From assembly GCF_019399895.1 (NCBI RefSeq), contig NC_091880.1, positions 2,480,001-2,544,000 of the forward strand: DNA of 64,000 nt, given 5' to 3'. The notes beneath the pieces are model-generated. The model saw only the letters and a program-made list of their open reading frames with translations. It was not told where the DNA came from and searched no databases. The position numbers and the translations under genes were made by a program. This document shows positions 47,401 to 60,690 of the stretch, piece by piece. Origin of the DNA: Cardiocondyla obscurior. Lineage: Eukaryota > Arthropoda > Insecta > Hymenoptera > Formicidae. The number at the start of each line of letters is the position of its first letter. Within the stretch, counting starts at the first letter, position 1.

Positions 47401-50250
47401 TTCGACGCGGGCAGTGGCGGGCCGCGCCATGACGATGTTTTGTTTACATCGGGTGCGCGACGAAGACAGCGACTGCAATCACGAAGGTGACGGCGATTAG
47501 GATGCCCGATGAAAACGCGAATGAAGAATCGGCTATCCGCGACCGCGGCAGATATAAAGGTAGACTTCCCCGCCCGATGTGGCTGCCGGAATACGAGGCG
47601 CGTTCGCCATAGCATTTCCTGCGCGGAGCGAGCTACGCGATACCGGTCGACGTGTCGCGAATTACTCGGTGCCAATCCACGTCCTGCTTTTGCCCGGCGA
47701 TCCCGAGAGTCCACGCCTGTCGAGCGACGTCCAGCGGGTGGCGCGATTGACGCGACGCCGTTTCGCGCCCCGGGAACATTCGACGAGGAGCAGCTGTCAC
47801 GCACGTGCGTCGTCGTCTCGCGCGCGGAGCCTCGACGTCGACGGTCCCGAAGCCGGCGTTCTCGGTCGACGTTCTCGATCGCGCGTCGACGAAGCGCCGA
47901 GAATGGCCTCCCTCGCGAACGATTTTTCACGGTTCGGTGAGTACCGTCATGTTCATCGACGATTGGGGATTTCACGCGAATGCGATTACTTGGCTCGTGC
48001 AGGAACTAACTACTCGACTAGCGTAGACCAGCGATCGTCGTTAGCGAGAAATAGAGGCGAGGAATAAGACTCGTCGACTAAGTTGAAATCCTAGGAAAGA
48101 AAAGGATTTGATTGCCATCTTTGTGTAAAGTTTAGTTGTGGCAAGAGAACGTCGCGAACTTTTCATTACGATATTTACAAATTCAAGAAAGGGGTGAATG
48201 TTTACGAAACGAAACGCAAATTAGAAGATAAGAGTAATGCCGTATATAATTGCATTTTAAATCTAGCTCCGCGATACTAAACTTAAACTATCCCCGGAGA
48301 GAAGCCAGTTGTTGTAGTGGGACGATTGTAGGGGTGATAATCGCCTTGAAACGTCGACTTGTCCGAGAAAGAATCTCGCATTTTGGATAATTAATAGAGG
48401 CAGCTTCACATTGGGTCGCATCTGCATTTTCATTCCTTTTAAGTAGATTTTCTTTTCTTTACGATTTATTCTTTTAATAAATTTTTTTTCTTCCAACAAG
48501 AAAAGAAAAAAAGCGAGAACGAGATAGCAGCGGAGGAGCGAATTATAATAATCGCGAGTAAATCGGCTCGGCCGCTCCCGCGTCGCGTCACCTCGTCGGA
48601 GAAACGGAAACGTAGGTCGCGCCGCCCCCGCTAGGTGGCAGGCACGCAACGGGCTGGCTCGTCTGTGTGGAGAGCGGCCACCATTGTTGAAACCCTGCTT
48701 TTGGTTGATGCCCTGACGATTTTTGGGCCGAAAATCGCAAACTCGCCCGTGCCCGCGGTGGTAGGGCCTCGTTGCGGTAGGTGCGCCGAAAGTCCCGGCT
48801 GTCGCGATCGCGGCCGCGGTTACGTGTCTCGTCCACTGTGAAGCGTGCTCGCTCGAGCAACGGCATCGCGCGGGTGCACCCGCACGTCTCGACGGGCCCC
48901 CCCGTCGTCGCGATCATCGACGTCGTCGTAGTAGGAAGCACGGCTGTCGCGGAACCCGCCGTCAGCCGGGGAAACGCAGTGAAAATTGTGTATTGTGCAT
49001 CCGCGTGACTCCTGCGTCGGCGAAGTGAGGCGGGCCGTAGCGTTCCGGCGTGCGCTCTCTCTCTCTCGCTCTCTTACGCTCTTTCTCTCTCTCTCTCTTT
49101 CTCTCTTTCTCTCTCTCTCAGGCAAGAGTTTCGTTTCTCTCCGTGCGTCGTTGTGCGGTTGTCGCGATCAGCGGGCAAAACCGCCGTACACCCCGGACCG
49201 TGCACACCCCTACGCGACGATCCGTGTCGGTGCGTCCCGCTCCGTTTTTCCTATCGCCCGCAAATTCGTTTCTTCTTCCTACGCCTCGGAGCCGACGGGC
49301 TCCTCGTCGCGCTGCTCGCCGGCGGCAACGCGACGCCGCGCCGTGCGTGCGTACGTGCGGGCGTACATTCATCCATCGTGCATTGTGTGCGTCGGGCATA
49401 TGTGTGTGCGTGTATGTGTGATACGTGGATTCGCTGTTGCTGCTGGCGCGCGGCGTGAAAAGCGCGAGGCACGCCGGTCGCCCGTCTCTCGTCGCCGCGA
49501 TATCCCCGGGGTGATAACCGCTCGTTTGCGGGTGCGCGCGCGAACGCACGCTCGTGCGACGTCGCCGACACGCGGCGGTGATCCCTCGGAAATATACGTC
49601 GGCGCGCACCCCGCTGCATGGGTGCTGCCTTCTCCCTGCATTCGCCCCCTCTGCCCCTCGCCGTTTCTTTCTCGCGCGCACTGTGTGCATAGGTGTCCAC
49701 GCGCGACGACGCTATCGATGTGTCCGGCGGCCGCGGAAGTGTACAGCACGCACGGAATGAAACGTGTTCGCCATCGGTTGCCGTCGGTTTCGTATACATC
49801 GCGCTCGTACGTATGCGTGTACGCGCATTATTTTCTCTCTTTCTCTTTTGCCTTTCAGGACCTCCGGGCCTCTTCCACCCTTTGAATGGCGTATCCGCGC
49901 GATCCGCGAAACGCGTGCCGCACATATCGCGAGCATGTGATACCGGGCTCGTCGTAACACGTTGACGTGCCAGTCGATTCCACCGCGGTCTTCGCGGACC
50001 GTTAATCCGCCGCGACGTTTCCGCTCCAGCTTTCACGTGCGGAGCTTCTTTGTCGCCTTCCTCTCGCCGATCGCCACGTTGCCCCGTCTGATCGGCGACA
50101 GGCAGCGTAACGCGTTTAAAAAAGAACAAGTCTCATTATGTTGACGCTCGCCCGCGAGATGGAAGAGCGCGGAGTACGTTGGCCCTCGCGATGTGTCGGA
50201 GAGAGTGTTGACGAGTCGCCGATATGCGTTAAAATAGCCGTGTGATTGTC
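47400..50250. other. GC/CpG-rich domain at the 5' end of the TCF20-like gene
   Basis: About 2.8 kb of strongly CpG-rich DNA in an otherwise AT-rich window. Long frames overlap on both strands and in several frames (up to about 299 codons); their translations are Arg/Ser/Ala/Pro-rich without domains, as expected from a low stop-codon frequency. The block holds the proposed first coding exon at 47903-47936 and probably promoter and 5' UTR sequence of the TCF20-like gene. Confidence 0.6.
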
Positions 50251-53200
50251 GGTGTCAATGGGTCGTATGAATAAACGCGAAGCGAATGCTCTTGGCGGAA
50301 GATGGAAAGTTTGTGCCTGTGTGTGCGTATGTTTCAGAATAACAGGACAAAAGCGTGTTCCTTGTTTCTTCCCAGGGCCTCCCTCTTTTACCTTACAAAG
50401 TGTTCGTTGTGTATGTCGAAGAATGAATGGGAGCGTAAACGGCGGATGAATGTTGGCTGCGTTTCACCCTCGGTGACAGCAAGCTGCTAAGTTTTAATAT
50501 ATACGAAAAGAACGTTTATAAAACAAGCTGTTATACGTTTTGTTGCTGCAATAGAAATAATTTGTTTTTTTTTTATACGTAATGTATTCTTTGCTTAATT
50601 TCGTGTATTTTTATGTATATTAGCAGCTTGCTTAAGTCATTGCTTTTTCGTATCGACGTGAGTAGAGGTAAAGATGCATATTAGTCTCTGTAACATATTC
50701 TAGATCTGTAAGACATGTTTCTGTTATAATTACAGAATCTCTGCGACCGTCTAAACATAAATTGCCAGAAGAAAAATTGGATAAGTTTCCGGATATAGAG
50801 AGATATTACCACTATTGTCAAGATACAAATGAGAGAAATAAAAGTAGCCTCAACCTACAGTATGGTGTGAGTTGTCACGACTCTTCAATTGTTCCCAGCA
50901 ATGGTAAAATATTATTATTATTTTTTTTTTTTTTCTGTACAAGGATTTTATTCAGGACCAAAACGATCGCAGAGTTGAACGTTTCTGTGTTACGATGTAA
51001 ATTATAGCATTGTCTATTTTTAATTGTAAAATAAATATTGAATACAAATATCGTTTCTCTGTTGCTTCCTGACATTTTAAATTATACTTAGCACATGTTA
51101 TTTTGTCTCGCAATATTAAAATAATTGATGAATTACGATTAATTTTTTGTTTTTAGGACTACACGTATTTGACGTTGCGCCACAATGGGCGTTACCAAAT
51201 AATTTTATGCAGTGGATCAATCTACAAGCATTGGTAGCACACGATACTGTGCACCTAAATGACTTATGTCATAAGACAAAAGATACCACGGAATCTATCA
51301 ATCTAAACACGATATATTCTACAAATTTGTCAACGGAACGATATCATGATAGGATAGTGAATTCAAATGTACTGACTGGTGCAGTTCATGAATCACTATC
51401 TAATAAAACGGAGAACCTGCAGAAGAAACAAAAGAATAGGCTGGATAACTGCCAGAAGGATTTCGGGGAAGGGACAGATTCTAACGCGTTAAACGTTGAA
51501 ACGACGGAAACTACACCCTCGTTTGTGAAAAACAAAACTAAAACTTCGACGGATTTGCAGAAAGGAATTTGTTACGACGCAGATATCAGCTTGTTTGGTT
51601 GCGTGTCAAAGCATTCAATCGACACACAAAGTATTGCCGAGTCGAAAGTTACATCGGACAATATTGAGCACGGTAAAGAAGCTTACGACCCCAATTACAC
51701 CACTTCTGTAGCAGAAAACGAGCCACTTAATTTAGTAGTAAATTTGAAAGAAAGTACTCAACGCGGCCATACTTACGGTGAGACGAAAGATCGATTCTGC
51801 GATTATCCTCGTTCGTCAGGTGTCGATAAAAAGACACTTTCAGTAAGTGCCATTTTAAGACAACTAGACCATTCCTCTAATGTACAGACAAATTTTTATA
51901 ACGCAAAGTACAAGACGGTAGATTACGGTTTACTGAAGCTTTCTGATTTGAATGAATTGTCATGTAATTCGGACAAAGGTAAAGAATTATTGCAAAACAT
52001 CAGTAAATTGCACGACAGTAGTGGTGAGGTAAATGGAAAAGTCATAACAAATGGCGATTTGAAACAAGAGAGGGTGCATGTTTTGAATAAGTATATCACA
52101 CATATATTACCATCACCTTTAAGTGATAGGAAATCGAAAGCCTCGTCTTGGACACATTTACAATCGAATGTCAAATGTAACAACATCAAGAAAGAATGCT
52201 ACAGTGAAGAAGAAGCAGCGCATAAATCAGAAAATACCGATCTAGTGACCGCTTGCAACTCGAAATTAAGCAATTGGGCGTGTTTCGAAATGTCAGGACA
52301 GTATCCAGGTCATAGCCGACCACCGGTTGGCACACCTCCACCGCAAACTGTTTGGACTCACCTCATGACGCAGAATCAAGGTAATTATATTAAGATTTTA
52401 ATTTTTTAATTTTTTTTTTTTCTAATTTTGCAACAAGTTAATGGTGACAATTGTGTTTTCAGCTCTCAATATTCATCCATCAGGGTTGCCTAATGCCACA
52501 TTGAATTCAGCCGGATTCTACACACATCCATCTATGGCACGAACGTCTCATTTACCGTCTCAACTTACTCCGCAACTTGCTCATACTCAAGCACCACCGA
52601 CATGGCATACCCCAACGGTTCCGTCGAAGAGCGTCACGCCGGCAAACACTCCGGGCAATCCTTTGTTTAGTTTACAAATGTTGGTGGACAATCGGCAAAA
52701 TCAAAATCAATATAGAAATTCGCCTGGCTCTCAGAGTACCTTGGATCTTTCGTCTACATCGGAGATTATTTCGGAGAATTATTCTCGTTTAACTCAGGAT
52801 ATTCCCATCAGTTTGACTGCAAGAAATGTGGATAAAGGCAGTCGAAACGGAAACATAATCTCCCCACCACTTAATGGGGAGACTTCGTCAGACAGTGGAA
52901 TTAGTTCGTCGGTGCCGACGCCAAATTCCGTCAGTGAGCCAGTCTCGTTATCAACAAAGGAGGTCACCACACCTAAGATAACGGTCAAAAATTTTGAGAG
53001 TAATCTGAAGGGAGTCGCGAATCTTCACGATAAGATTAAGGAAATGAATGTAGATAATTTTACGCAGAAAGTGATAAATTTGCCCCCTAGTGTAACGATA
53101 GAAAGGGTGGTTACGGACAAAAAAGAATCTGAAGTTTCTACAAAAACTAAAGATTCGTTGAGTGTTATCGCGCAAGTGCCAAGGAACGTCTTACCTGTTA

Positions 53201-55650
53201 TAGTCAATCTCACGTCCAAGATGGAGAAAGACGTCACGGACAGTCCTAAACGAGAATCTTCCTCTGAAAGGGATCGAAAGCATGAGGAAACGAGCGTAAG
53301 GTCACCTAAGAATTTGCCGAAAAGAGGCAAAAAGGGGGTTGATTCTTTGTTGGAGAAATTAGAAGGCGGAAATAAGAAGCTTGGGAGCACTGAGAATATC
53401 GGTTCGGTAATCGTGATGCCGGTAGAGGAAAAGGACACATGCAGCGTCAAAAGTATGTCGCCGGAAAGACAAAAGTCTAAATCGCCGACTCGTGAGGATG
53501 AAGTTGTGTCGCCAGCTTTTAGTAACGATGACTCTAACGACAACACCAAGCAACGTAGGAAACGAAAACTTGAAAAACCTGTGAGGCTGAGTAAAGACTC
53601 TAAAACAGAAGTGGAGGATATGGAACTTGAGCCCACAGAACCGACAGAACCGAGAACTATTGACCCATTGTTGGAAGAGACGACTAGTTCCACGGTGACG
53701 ACCGACGTTAAAGCGGACGAACAGATTACCAGAGGAATAAAGGAGAGTATATCGGAAAAAACAGCGATAGATGAGATTACGGAAGAAAGATCAGAAGATA
53801 ATCGACCGATTCAAAGGCGGAGTAGCAGTAGCGAAGAAACTACGGCTTGTAACTCGATACCGACAAATCAAAGGACACGAAGAAAATCTAATGAGGACGT
53901 TTCGTCTGATTTTCCGAAAGTAATGAGTCCAAAAGATACAACGACGACAACGGCGACGATGGCGACAACAGCGGCAACAAATCCTTTTGTCGAAGTTGAG
54001 TCGGAATTGGCGAAGATGTTTGCCGGAATCGTAGAAGCGGAACCGGAGGTCAAAAATGAAGAATCAAAAGCGGAACTCGCAAGTGCGCAGATTGAAGGTG
54101 ACAGCTCGGTGAAATTTGAGGATCTTGAGAACAGTATTCTACCGATGACAGATTCTCAGAGTATTCAGAGCAATCCTATCGATGTTTCTTCTACGGTGGA
54201 CACGAAACTATCGAGGAAAAAGAGTAAGAAAGGTAAAATGCAGGGTGCTAAAAGAAAGATTTCTAGATCGACGGAGAATATTTTTGGCACAACAGATGAT
54301 ACCCCGCCAAAAGAAGTGAAAAAGAGACGGACATCCAAAGGTTCAAAAAAACAGGACCAAACTTTAAAGAAAACGAAGAAAAATACTAAGATTGACGGTC
54401 TGAAGGAGATGGCGTATGATTCTGGTTCGAATGCAAGTTCGATCAGGTCGCGAGGACCAGTGGTTCATGTAGAAGGGCCAAGGGATAGTCCGTTGAGCAT
54501 TCAAGTGGTCAATGCGCCACGAGAAGAGGAGGAGGAGAAAAGTAAGGAGAAGCGGAAAAGCGTCGGCAATGGAAACGGAGGCCGAAGCAAGAGGCTCAGT
54601 CATCAAAACGATTTAGATTACAGAGGTACGTACATCTACGCTTATACAGGCGGTTTTTTTTTTTTTTATAATAATAATTTTATACATTTTTATTGTTATT
54701 GACAGGTAAAGTCAATAGAGCAGGTCTCTTTAGTTCAACGTTGTCTTCGCGATATGACGCGCACACTACGGACTCGACCTGGGTTTGTGTATTTTGCAAG
54801 CAGGGTCCTCATTCTGTTGTACCTGGAGATCCGTCTAGGCCGCATCCGAATTTGGCCGGACCACATATTGCAACTGGAACGTATACGGTAAATGTTGTTT
54901 TTTTTTTTTTTTTTTCCTCTTGTAATAAATTTTAGACCTGTCTGCAGCATTATAGGTGAGCGACATTCATTAACGGCATGAGTAATATCAATGCTTATTA
55001 CAGGTTCCAGCCGGCGTGTTAAGTGATTTATTTGGACCATATTTGATTGGCAAAGAACGGTTAGAGGATGGAATTTTATCAGCTGACGAACAAGAAATTA
55101 CAACGGAACAGAAAAAAGGCGGTAAGAACAAGAGGAGTTTAAGGTACGCGGGTCTGGCTGATCAATTCTCCGCAAAAATGGGCAAGAAGAAACGGAATTC
55201 CGTTGAAAGTAATACTAACACCATTTTCACGGGCATGACTCTGCATCCCGGCGGGGAGGAACAGCGGTGGGAGGTGTGGCTTCACGAGCAATGTGCGGTA
55301 TGGGCGGCTGGGGTATACATGGCGGGTAAGTCATCGACAGAATGACGGAGATGCACGTAAAATAACGAAAAAAAAAAAAAACAACGGATTTGGTTATGCT
55401 TGTACGACTTATGATTAACATGAAAATTTGTGGATTGTATTTAACAGGTGGCAGAGTAACAGGACTGCAAGAAGCTGTGTGGGACGCCGCTAAATCAGTA
55501 TGCGATTCTTGTGGCTTGACAGGTGCGAATATTGGTTGCGTGAAACGGGGGTGTAAAGCTGTCTCGCATTATCCATGCGCGATGACGAAAGGCTGGCACC
55601 TCGACACAAATCAGTACATACCTAAGTGTAATCTTCATCGAGTTACGTGA
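47903..55650 (+). CDS. TCF20/RAI1-family protein with C-terminal extended PHD finger
   Basis: Large, mostly disordered nuclear protein ending in an extended PHD (ePHD) nucleosome-binding domain, as in vertebrate TCF20 and RAI1. Exons: 47903-47936 (MASLANDFSRF, tentative), 50736-50903, 51157-52380, 52463-54625, 54706-54887, 55004-55325, 55448-55650 (TGA); phases consistent; about 1431 residues. Exons 3 and 4 are long, Ser/Thr/Lys/Pro-rich, with basic nuclear-signal stretches (KQRRKRKLEKP, VKKRRTSKGSKK). The ePHD spans about residues 1225-1428: WVCVFCKQGPHS, LHEQCAVWAAGVYMAGG, GLQEAVWDAAKSVCDSC, GANIGCVKRGCKAVSHYPC and CNLH. It presumably regulates transcription through chromatin. The first exon was chosen because it is ATG-initiated and ends in GTGAGT at phase 1, matching the next exon, which has no ATG upstream; another 5' exon is possible. 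Confidence 0.85.
49054..49120. repeat. (CT)n microsatellite
   Basis: CTCTCT-rich pyrimidine tract interrupted by CGCT and TTACGCT, inside the GC-rich domain. It ends in CTCTCTCTCAG/GCAAG and so also looks like a polypyrimidine tract plus splice acceptor. Insect GAGA-type factors bind (GA)n/(CT)n, so a promoter role is possible. Confidence 0.8.
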
Positions 55651-57346
55651 AATTTCGGTGAGTTTATGAGCATAGGCTAATATGGAAGTAGGTCGTATTT
55701 ACATTATATCACACTGAGATCCGGCTTTAATTAGATGCACCGAATAATGGGCAATAACGTAAGAGACTAAGTATATAAATCCGTTTATGACTGAAGATAG
55801 CCTTACTAGTTAGTAAGGTATACTCTAGTTAATAAAGGAGCAAAACATTCTAATACGAGAAAATCAGTTTGTGTATAATTTAACAAAGTTACGTCACGAT
55901 CGAAATTTAATTGTGAAAGAGTAATCGGCGTAACTATAAATAGGTAAAATTACCAATTCTAAAATGTATGACATTGTTGATTTTACATTTTTGTTTGTTC
56001 TGACAAATTGCTCTTTTTATTGAATGATGAATGACCATAAAATGTTTGAAGATTACTCTTTACATTATTTGATGCATAAATGTATTTGGAGCATTACATT
56101 ATAAATGCAAAAATAATTCTATTAATTACATAAATTTCCAAACTTTTAGAATCAATATGCTCGAGAAAAATATCTTCCAATGTACAAGATGTTTAAATGG
56201 AAACCCTGTCAACTGTTTTTATGAAAAATTATAAAAAAAAAGACGAATGGAGAAATAGGTATTTTTCTTTACGATTGAATTAATTTAATTTTTTTGGCCT
56301 TGTGGCCTTGAACAGTGGCCTTTCCGATTTAATGTAAAAAAGAGACACAAAAAACAAGATTCTTTTAAAGTTTTAAATTTATAAAATAAACAAATCGTTA
56401 TCGAGGAACAATGATAATCAAAAATTAAGACGTTTGCTTTTTTTACTTACGTTTTAAAGATATAAAAATATTACAGATTTTCTTAATGACATCATGTACG
56501 TAGGAATACAATTATAGGGCATATTGTATTTAACTTTATTAACATTTAAAAAAATGTGGCAGCAAAAATTGAACATGTGTAATTATAGTAGAATGAAATA
56601 AGTCAACAATAATATAAGTGAAAATTGACTATTCTCGTTTTTTTTTCATAAATATTATGCATAAATGTGTAAGGCAAGTGTTCTCTGATACATATTAAAA
56701 AAGATATGTTTGTACATATAGCAAGAATAAAGGGACTATTATATTAAATAAAACGTCATAATTATATTTTGAAGTTTTAGAAAATTACGTGTATTATTTG
56801 TAAAAAGAAAAAAAAAATGCATACATACGTTTCAAATATGTGACAAATTATTCATTTAAATGATGAGTTTTATTAATATTATTTTTCGTTTAAGTTACTA
56901 AGTGAGTCATTAGCACATATGCATAGCTTAATATACACGATCGCGCATATAAAATCTTTTTATTACATTTTGATATTAATATTTCTTTTTTAGTTGCTTT
57001 ATCGTGTAAATTTTTATTTAATTTTGCATAGCATAACAAGTTGACAGTTTCTTAAAGAGAAATATTTTTGTACTCGCATTGAGCGAGATGATTAAAATGA
57101 GAACACTTGTAAGACTTTAGTACCATTGCATGTAATATAATGTAACAAAGAGCACATCTTATTGCATTCAGTGGTACGTTTTATGTCACGTCATATTCTC
57201 TGTCACTTTATCATCTCTAATACATCTGTACGATCGTAAAACCAGTGATTCAGATCCAATGTCTCACATATGATTCATTGTTAGTAATTAAATTAATAGC
57301 TATACATCATTACAGAAATTGTAGTAATTATATTACTGATTTATAC

Positions 57347-57352
57347 ATATAT

Positions 57353-57418
<66 letters not shown>
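57347..57418. repeat. (TA)n microsatellite
   Basis: More than 50 bases of uninterrupted AT/TA dinucleotide, flanked by imperfect TACATA variants. Likely length-polymorphic. Confidence 0.95.
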
Positions 57419-57421
<3 letters not shown>

Positions 57422-57830
57422 ATTTATACATGTACTTGGTGTCCCAAACATACGTATGTTTAGGACATCTTGTATATATATTTTATATTAATTTTTTTTT
57501 TCGTATTAATATATAAATTTATTGTCATCTTTGCTGTCATTGTTGTCATTATCGTTCTCATTGTATTTCATAAGTGTAAAACAGACAGGTTTTCGCTATG
57601 ACAAATGTAAGAATATTAACAAGCGATTCTCTTACTACATCAAGAAGAACTAGCAAAGATCAAGGAAATTGTATAAAAATAATATTATATAAAAAGTGCA
57701 GTGTATATATATAATATTTGCGTAGAAAAAAATATATACATATATAATATATATATATAATTTGTGTAGTATGTATATATTATATATGTTGTATACATCT
57801 ATGTATGATATATACATATATAAAAATGTA

Positions 57831-57993
57831 CTCTGAAAGACAGATATGGCCTTTGCTTATGCGACGGTCATCGAGGAAGGAGCTCGAGAGGACGGGAAAT
57901 AAATTATTGGTGTACTACGAGCTTCGTATGAGACTCGACGCACACCACGCTAGCTGCCGTCGTCGCTACAAATTCCATATCTGTTTTTCAGTG
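57831..57993. mobile_element. TA-flanked MITE, copy 3 (shortened)
   Basis: Begins CTCTGAAAGACAGATATGGC and ends AATTCCATATCTGTTTTTCAGTG, with TA on both sides (57829-57830, 57994-57995). At 163 bp it is shorter than the other two copies and lacks most of the middle, but it keeps both terminal inverted repeats and the AGCTGCCGTCGTCGC-like right arm. It lies about 2.2 kb past the TCF20-like stop codon. Confidence 0.85.
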
Positions 57994-60690
57994 TACATTA
58001 CACAAATTAAGTACATATTGAAAATAGCCGTCACGTCTCCCACGCAGCACAGAGTACGATAAATTAGATATAATCATTTTTAAAATAGTAACTATATATT
58101 CAGAGATAAAGATAAAATTACTGAGCGTGAAAGGATTCTTTGTACATACGTAGGACGTAGCAACAAATGTAAAAAAAAAAGAAAAAAAAAAGAAAGACTA
58201 TCTCTGAAAACATTTTATTTAGAAGCTTAAAAATCATGTTTTAAAAAAATAGCGATTAAAGAAATGACACTTTCACACTTCAGATGAAATGTAGACGATG
58301 CCTAATTTTCTTTTTGTGAGACGGTTTTGACACTGCTCGGCGTTAAAAAGTGGTCTTTGTATAAAATGAACGGATGCAGCCAAAAAAAAAAAAAAAGGGA
58401 AAAAATAATAATACCGCTTAGATATAATAAGAAAGATATTGAAAAAAAAAAATGTAAACGAAACGCTTATAATCTACAACTGTGTATGAAAGGGAAACAA
58501 AATTTTATCTTAGAAGGAGTAATTGTAATATTAATCATTACTTGTGATACAAAGAAAGGAGGGAAGAAAGAAAGGAGACAAATTCCGGAGTGAAAACGAT
58601 GAGCGAGATGTATCTCAGTTCATTCTTTCATCATTAACCGCGCACGGCCTCGCGTAAGCGGAGGGCGTTTGTGACGTCTCTGTGTACAGTAGAACTTTTG
58701 TAGTATGTCACTAATTGTCATGTACATTGTCACTTAGGCTCGTCTTGTGGCTAGGGTAAAGTCTAAGGGCAGTTACTCCATCACCGAGATTGTAGAAAAA
58801 GTTAAAACAGTCCCTTAGGAGCCTCTCCGTCCCTTAGTGCGCAAAGCCGTGCGCGCCGTAGCGTAAAACCGACAAAAGTCGTCTTTATCGCGTTTATGAT
58901 TATTGTCTTGACGATTTGTATAAATGGGACATGCGGCTTGTAAATTGCACGTTGCGAGTGAGAGAGAGAGAGAAAGAGAAAGATGTAGGCGTGAGGTGTC
59001 AAGAGGCGAGAGTATTCGAGCGCAGAAAGAAAAAAACCTGAATATCACGATGCCTAAGTAATTTGTATAAAAAAAAAAAGAAAAAGAGGAAGGACGAATC
59101 TGTAAAGTTAAAAAAAGAAAAAGAAGAAACTACGAAAATGTGTCGCGTTATATGCGGGGCTGAAGAGAAAATAATCGCGGCAGCGGCGATCGCTGCGTGA
59201 ATTGGCAGCAGTAACGAAAGCGTCATCGTTATCGTTAGGGCGAGAACGAGAGAATTAGGTATCTCCTAATCTTCGCGTATATATTTTAAGTCTAATTCGT
59301 TTTCTCTCTCTTTGTTTTTTTTTTTTTTTTATTAGAAGAGTTTACTTTTTTCCTTTTTCTTCCGCTCTAACTGTCTCTCTTTCTCCGTTCTTCTTTCTGG
59401 CTTTCGTCTGTCCTGTCGTATTCCTTCTTTTTCAAGTCGAATAGATGTACCCAATCTTCTTTTTTTTTGTGACCTGGTTTAATGTAATAATTATTAAGAG
59501 AGATATTGGTTAAACTGTATTTAATAATATGGAATGGTAGAGAAATCGGCGAATTGTATTTGAGATCAATACAATAATACGATTAAGAGAGAAAAAAAAT
59601 ATACATCTTTGTGTAATATAAATATAATAAATGATAAAACATAATTTGTGCAAGCGCTGTGTATGCATGTATGCGTAATGTAAGCTGTCGTTGAAGTTTT
59701 AATTGTAAATGTATTGTGTTTAGTGCTGTTTGTTAATTTGACATATTTTTTTTGTTATTTGAATTTTGCGCGCGGTTTGAGCGAATTGAAGGAAAAGTTC
59801 GCCGTGTACCTAACGCCCTCTCGTTAACCACTTTCGGCGTCCGGTTTCCGGCTTCGTCAGTTGTGGCCGTTACGGGTTACGGGTTGAGGTGTCCAGGTTC
59901 GGCATTGCGGCAGGAAACGCTCGTTAATTTGCAATCGTTTATCGTTCAACAATGAGACGGTCATATTTCGAGATTTATGCGTTTGTGAATGTATATTTTG
60001 TGTGCGCGGTCGCGAGTAACTTGCTTTCTTTTATGATTTTGCTCAGAAACCGATTGATCATCAGGTATGTATTTAAATATGTACGCAAGACGTACAATAT
60101 TTAATGAAGCATCGTTATTTTCAGTACGTAATAACAAATTTCAAGCTCTCTCGAGAGCAGATCAGAATTAGAATAAAAATATTCGCGTGATAATTTGGGC
60201 GTTAAAAAAATTTTGAATTTTCTGTATTATTTGTTAATCTCGGTTTAGCTCATTTCACGTTTTTGTCTATAGTTCAGGAATCTTGATAACTCGCCTCTGT
60301 TACTAAAAATCAGAAAGAAGTAAAAGAATTAAACCGAGATTAGACGTTAAAGTGCAATAGAATAAGCATTCAAAATGGCGTAGTAACGCTTTTTTCATTT
60401 TTCTTTGCCTAGATTTTCGCGTACGAGCGCGAGGGAAAGGAGTAGCCGGCCATTTCACCCACCTAACTTTGACGTTGGCCGCGAGATGGGGCCTCGAGCG
60501 CTGATTGGCCGAACGCTCGTCATGAGCAACGCGCGCGCGCTCCTACTACAGTTCGTACCGAACCATCGTGGGAGGTGGATGCATCACCTCGTGCCGCTGC
60601 GGATGTAACGGGGGTGCCGATTATGAGCTCGCGCGGTATCGCGCCGTGATCTCTCGTCGCCGCAACGAGGAATTATGTCGACTCGGAGAA

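Larger units (their letters stand above)
55651..60690. other. Probable long 3' UTR of the TCF20-like gene, then intergenic DNA
   Basis: AT-rich DNA with many poly-A/T runs, a (TA)n tract, a MITE copy and purine-rich blocks (AAAGAAAAAG near 58165 and 59070-59130). AATAAA-type signals occur near 59627 (AATAAATG). Which fraction is transcribed cannot be told. From about 59.75 to 60.69 kb the sequence turns GC-richer and should hold the promoter and leader of the next gene. The short ORFs in this stretch look like chance. Confidence 0.45.

Noticed and set aside
47286..47975. 229-codon minus-strand frame
   Set aside because: Arg-rich, in the same GC-rich block, overlaps other open frames; no family resemblance.
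48986..49885. 299-codon open frame on the + strand, with equally long overlapping frames on the - strand (49251-50129)
   Set aside because: All frames are open because the block is CpG-rich; the translations are Arg/Ser/Cys-rich with no domain, run through a (CT)n tract and lack coherent splice sites.
50246..50449. ATG at about 50258 with a weak C/GTATGA donor as an alternative first exon for the TCF20-like gene
   Set aside because: Phase-compatible, but the donor is poor and the coding part is only two codons; kept as a less likely alternative to 47903-47936.
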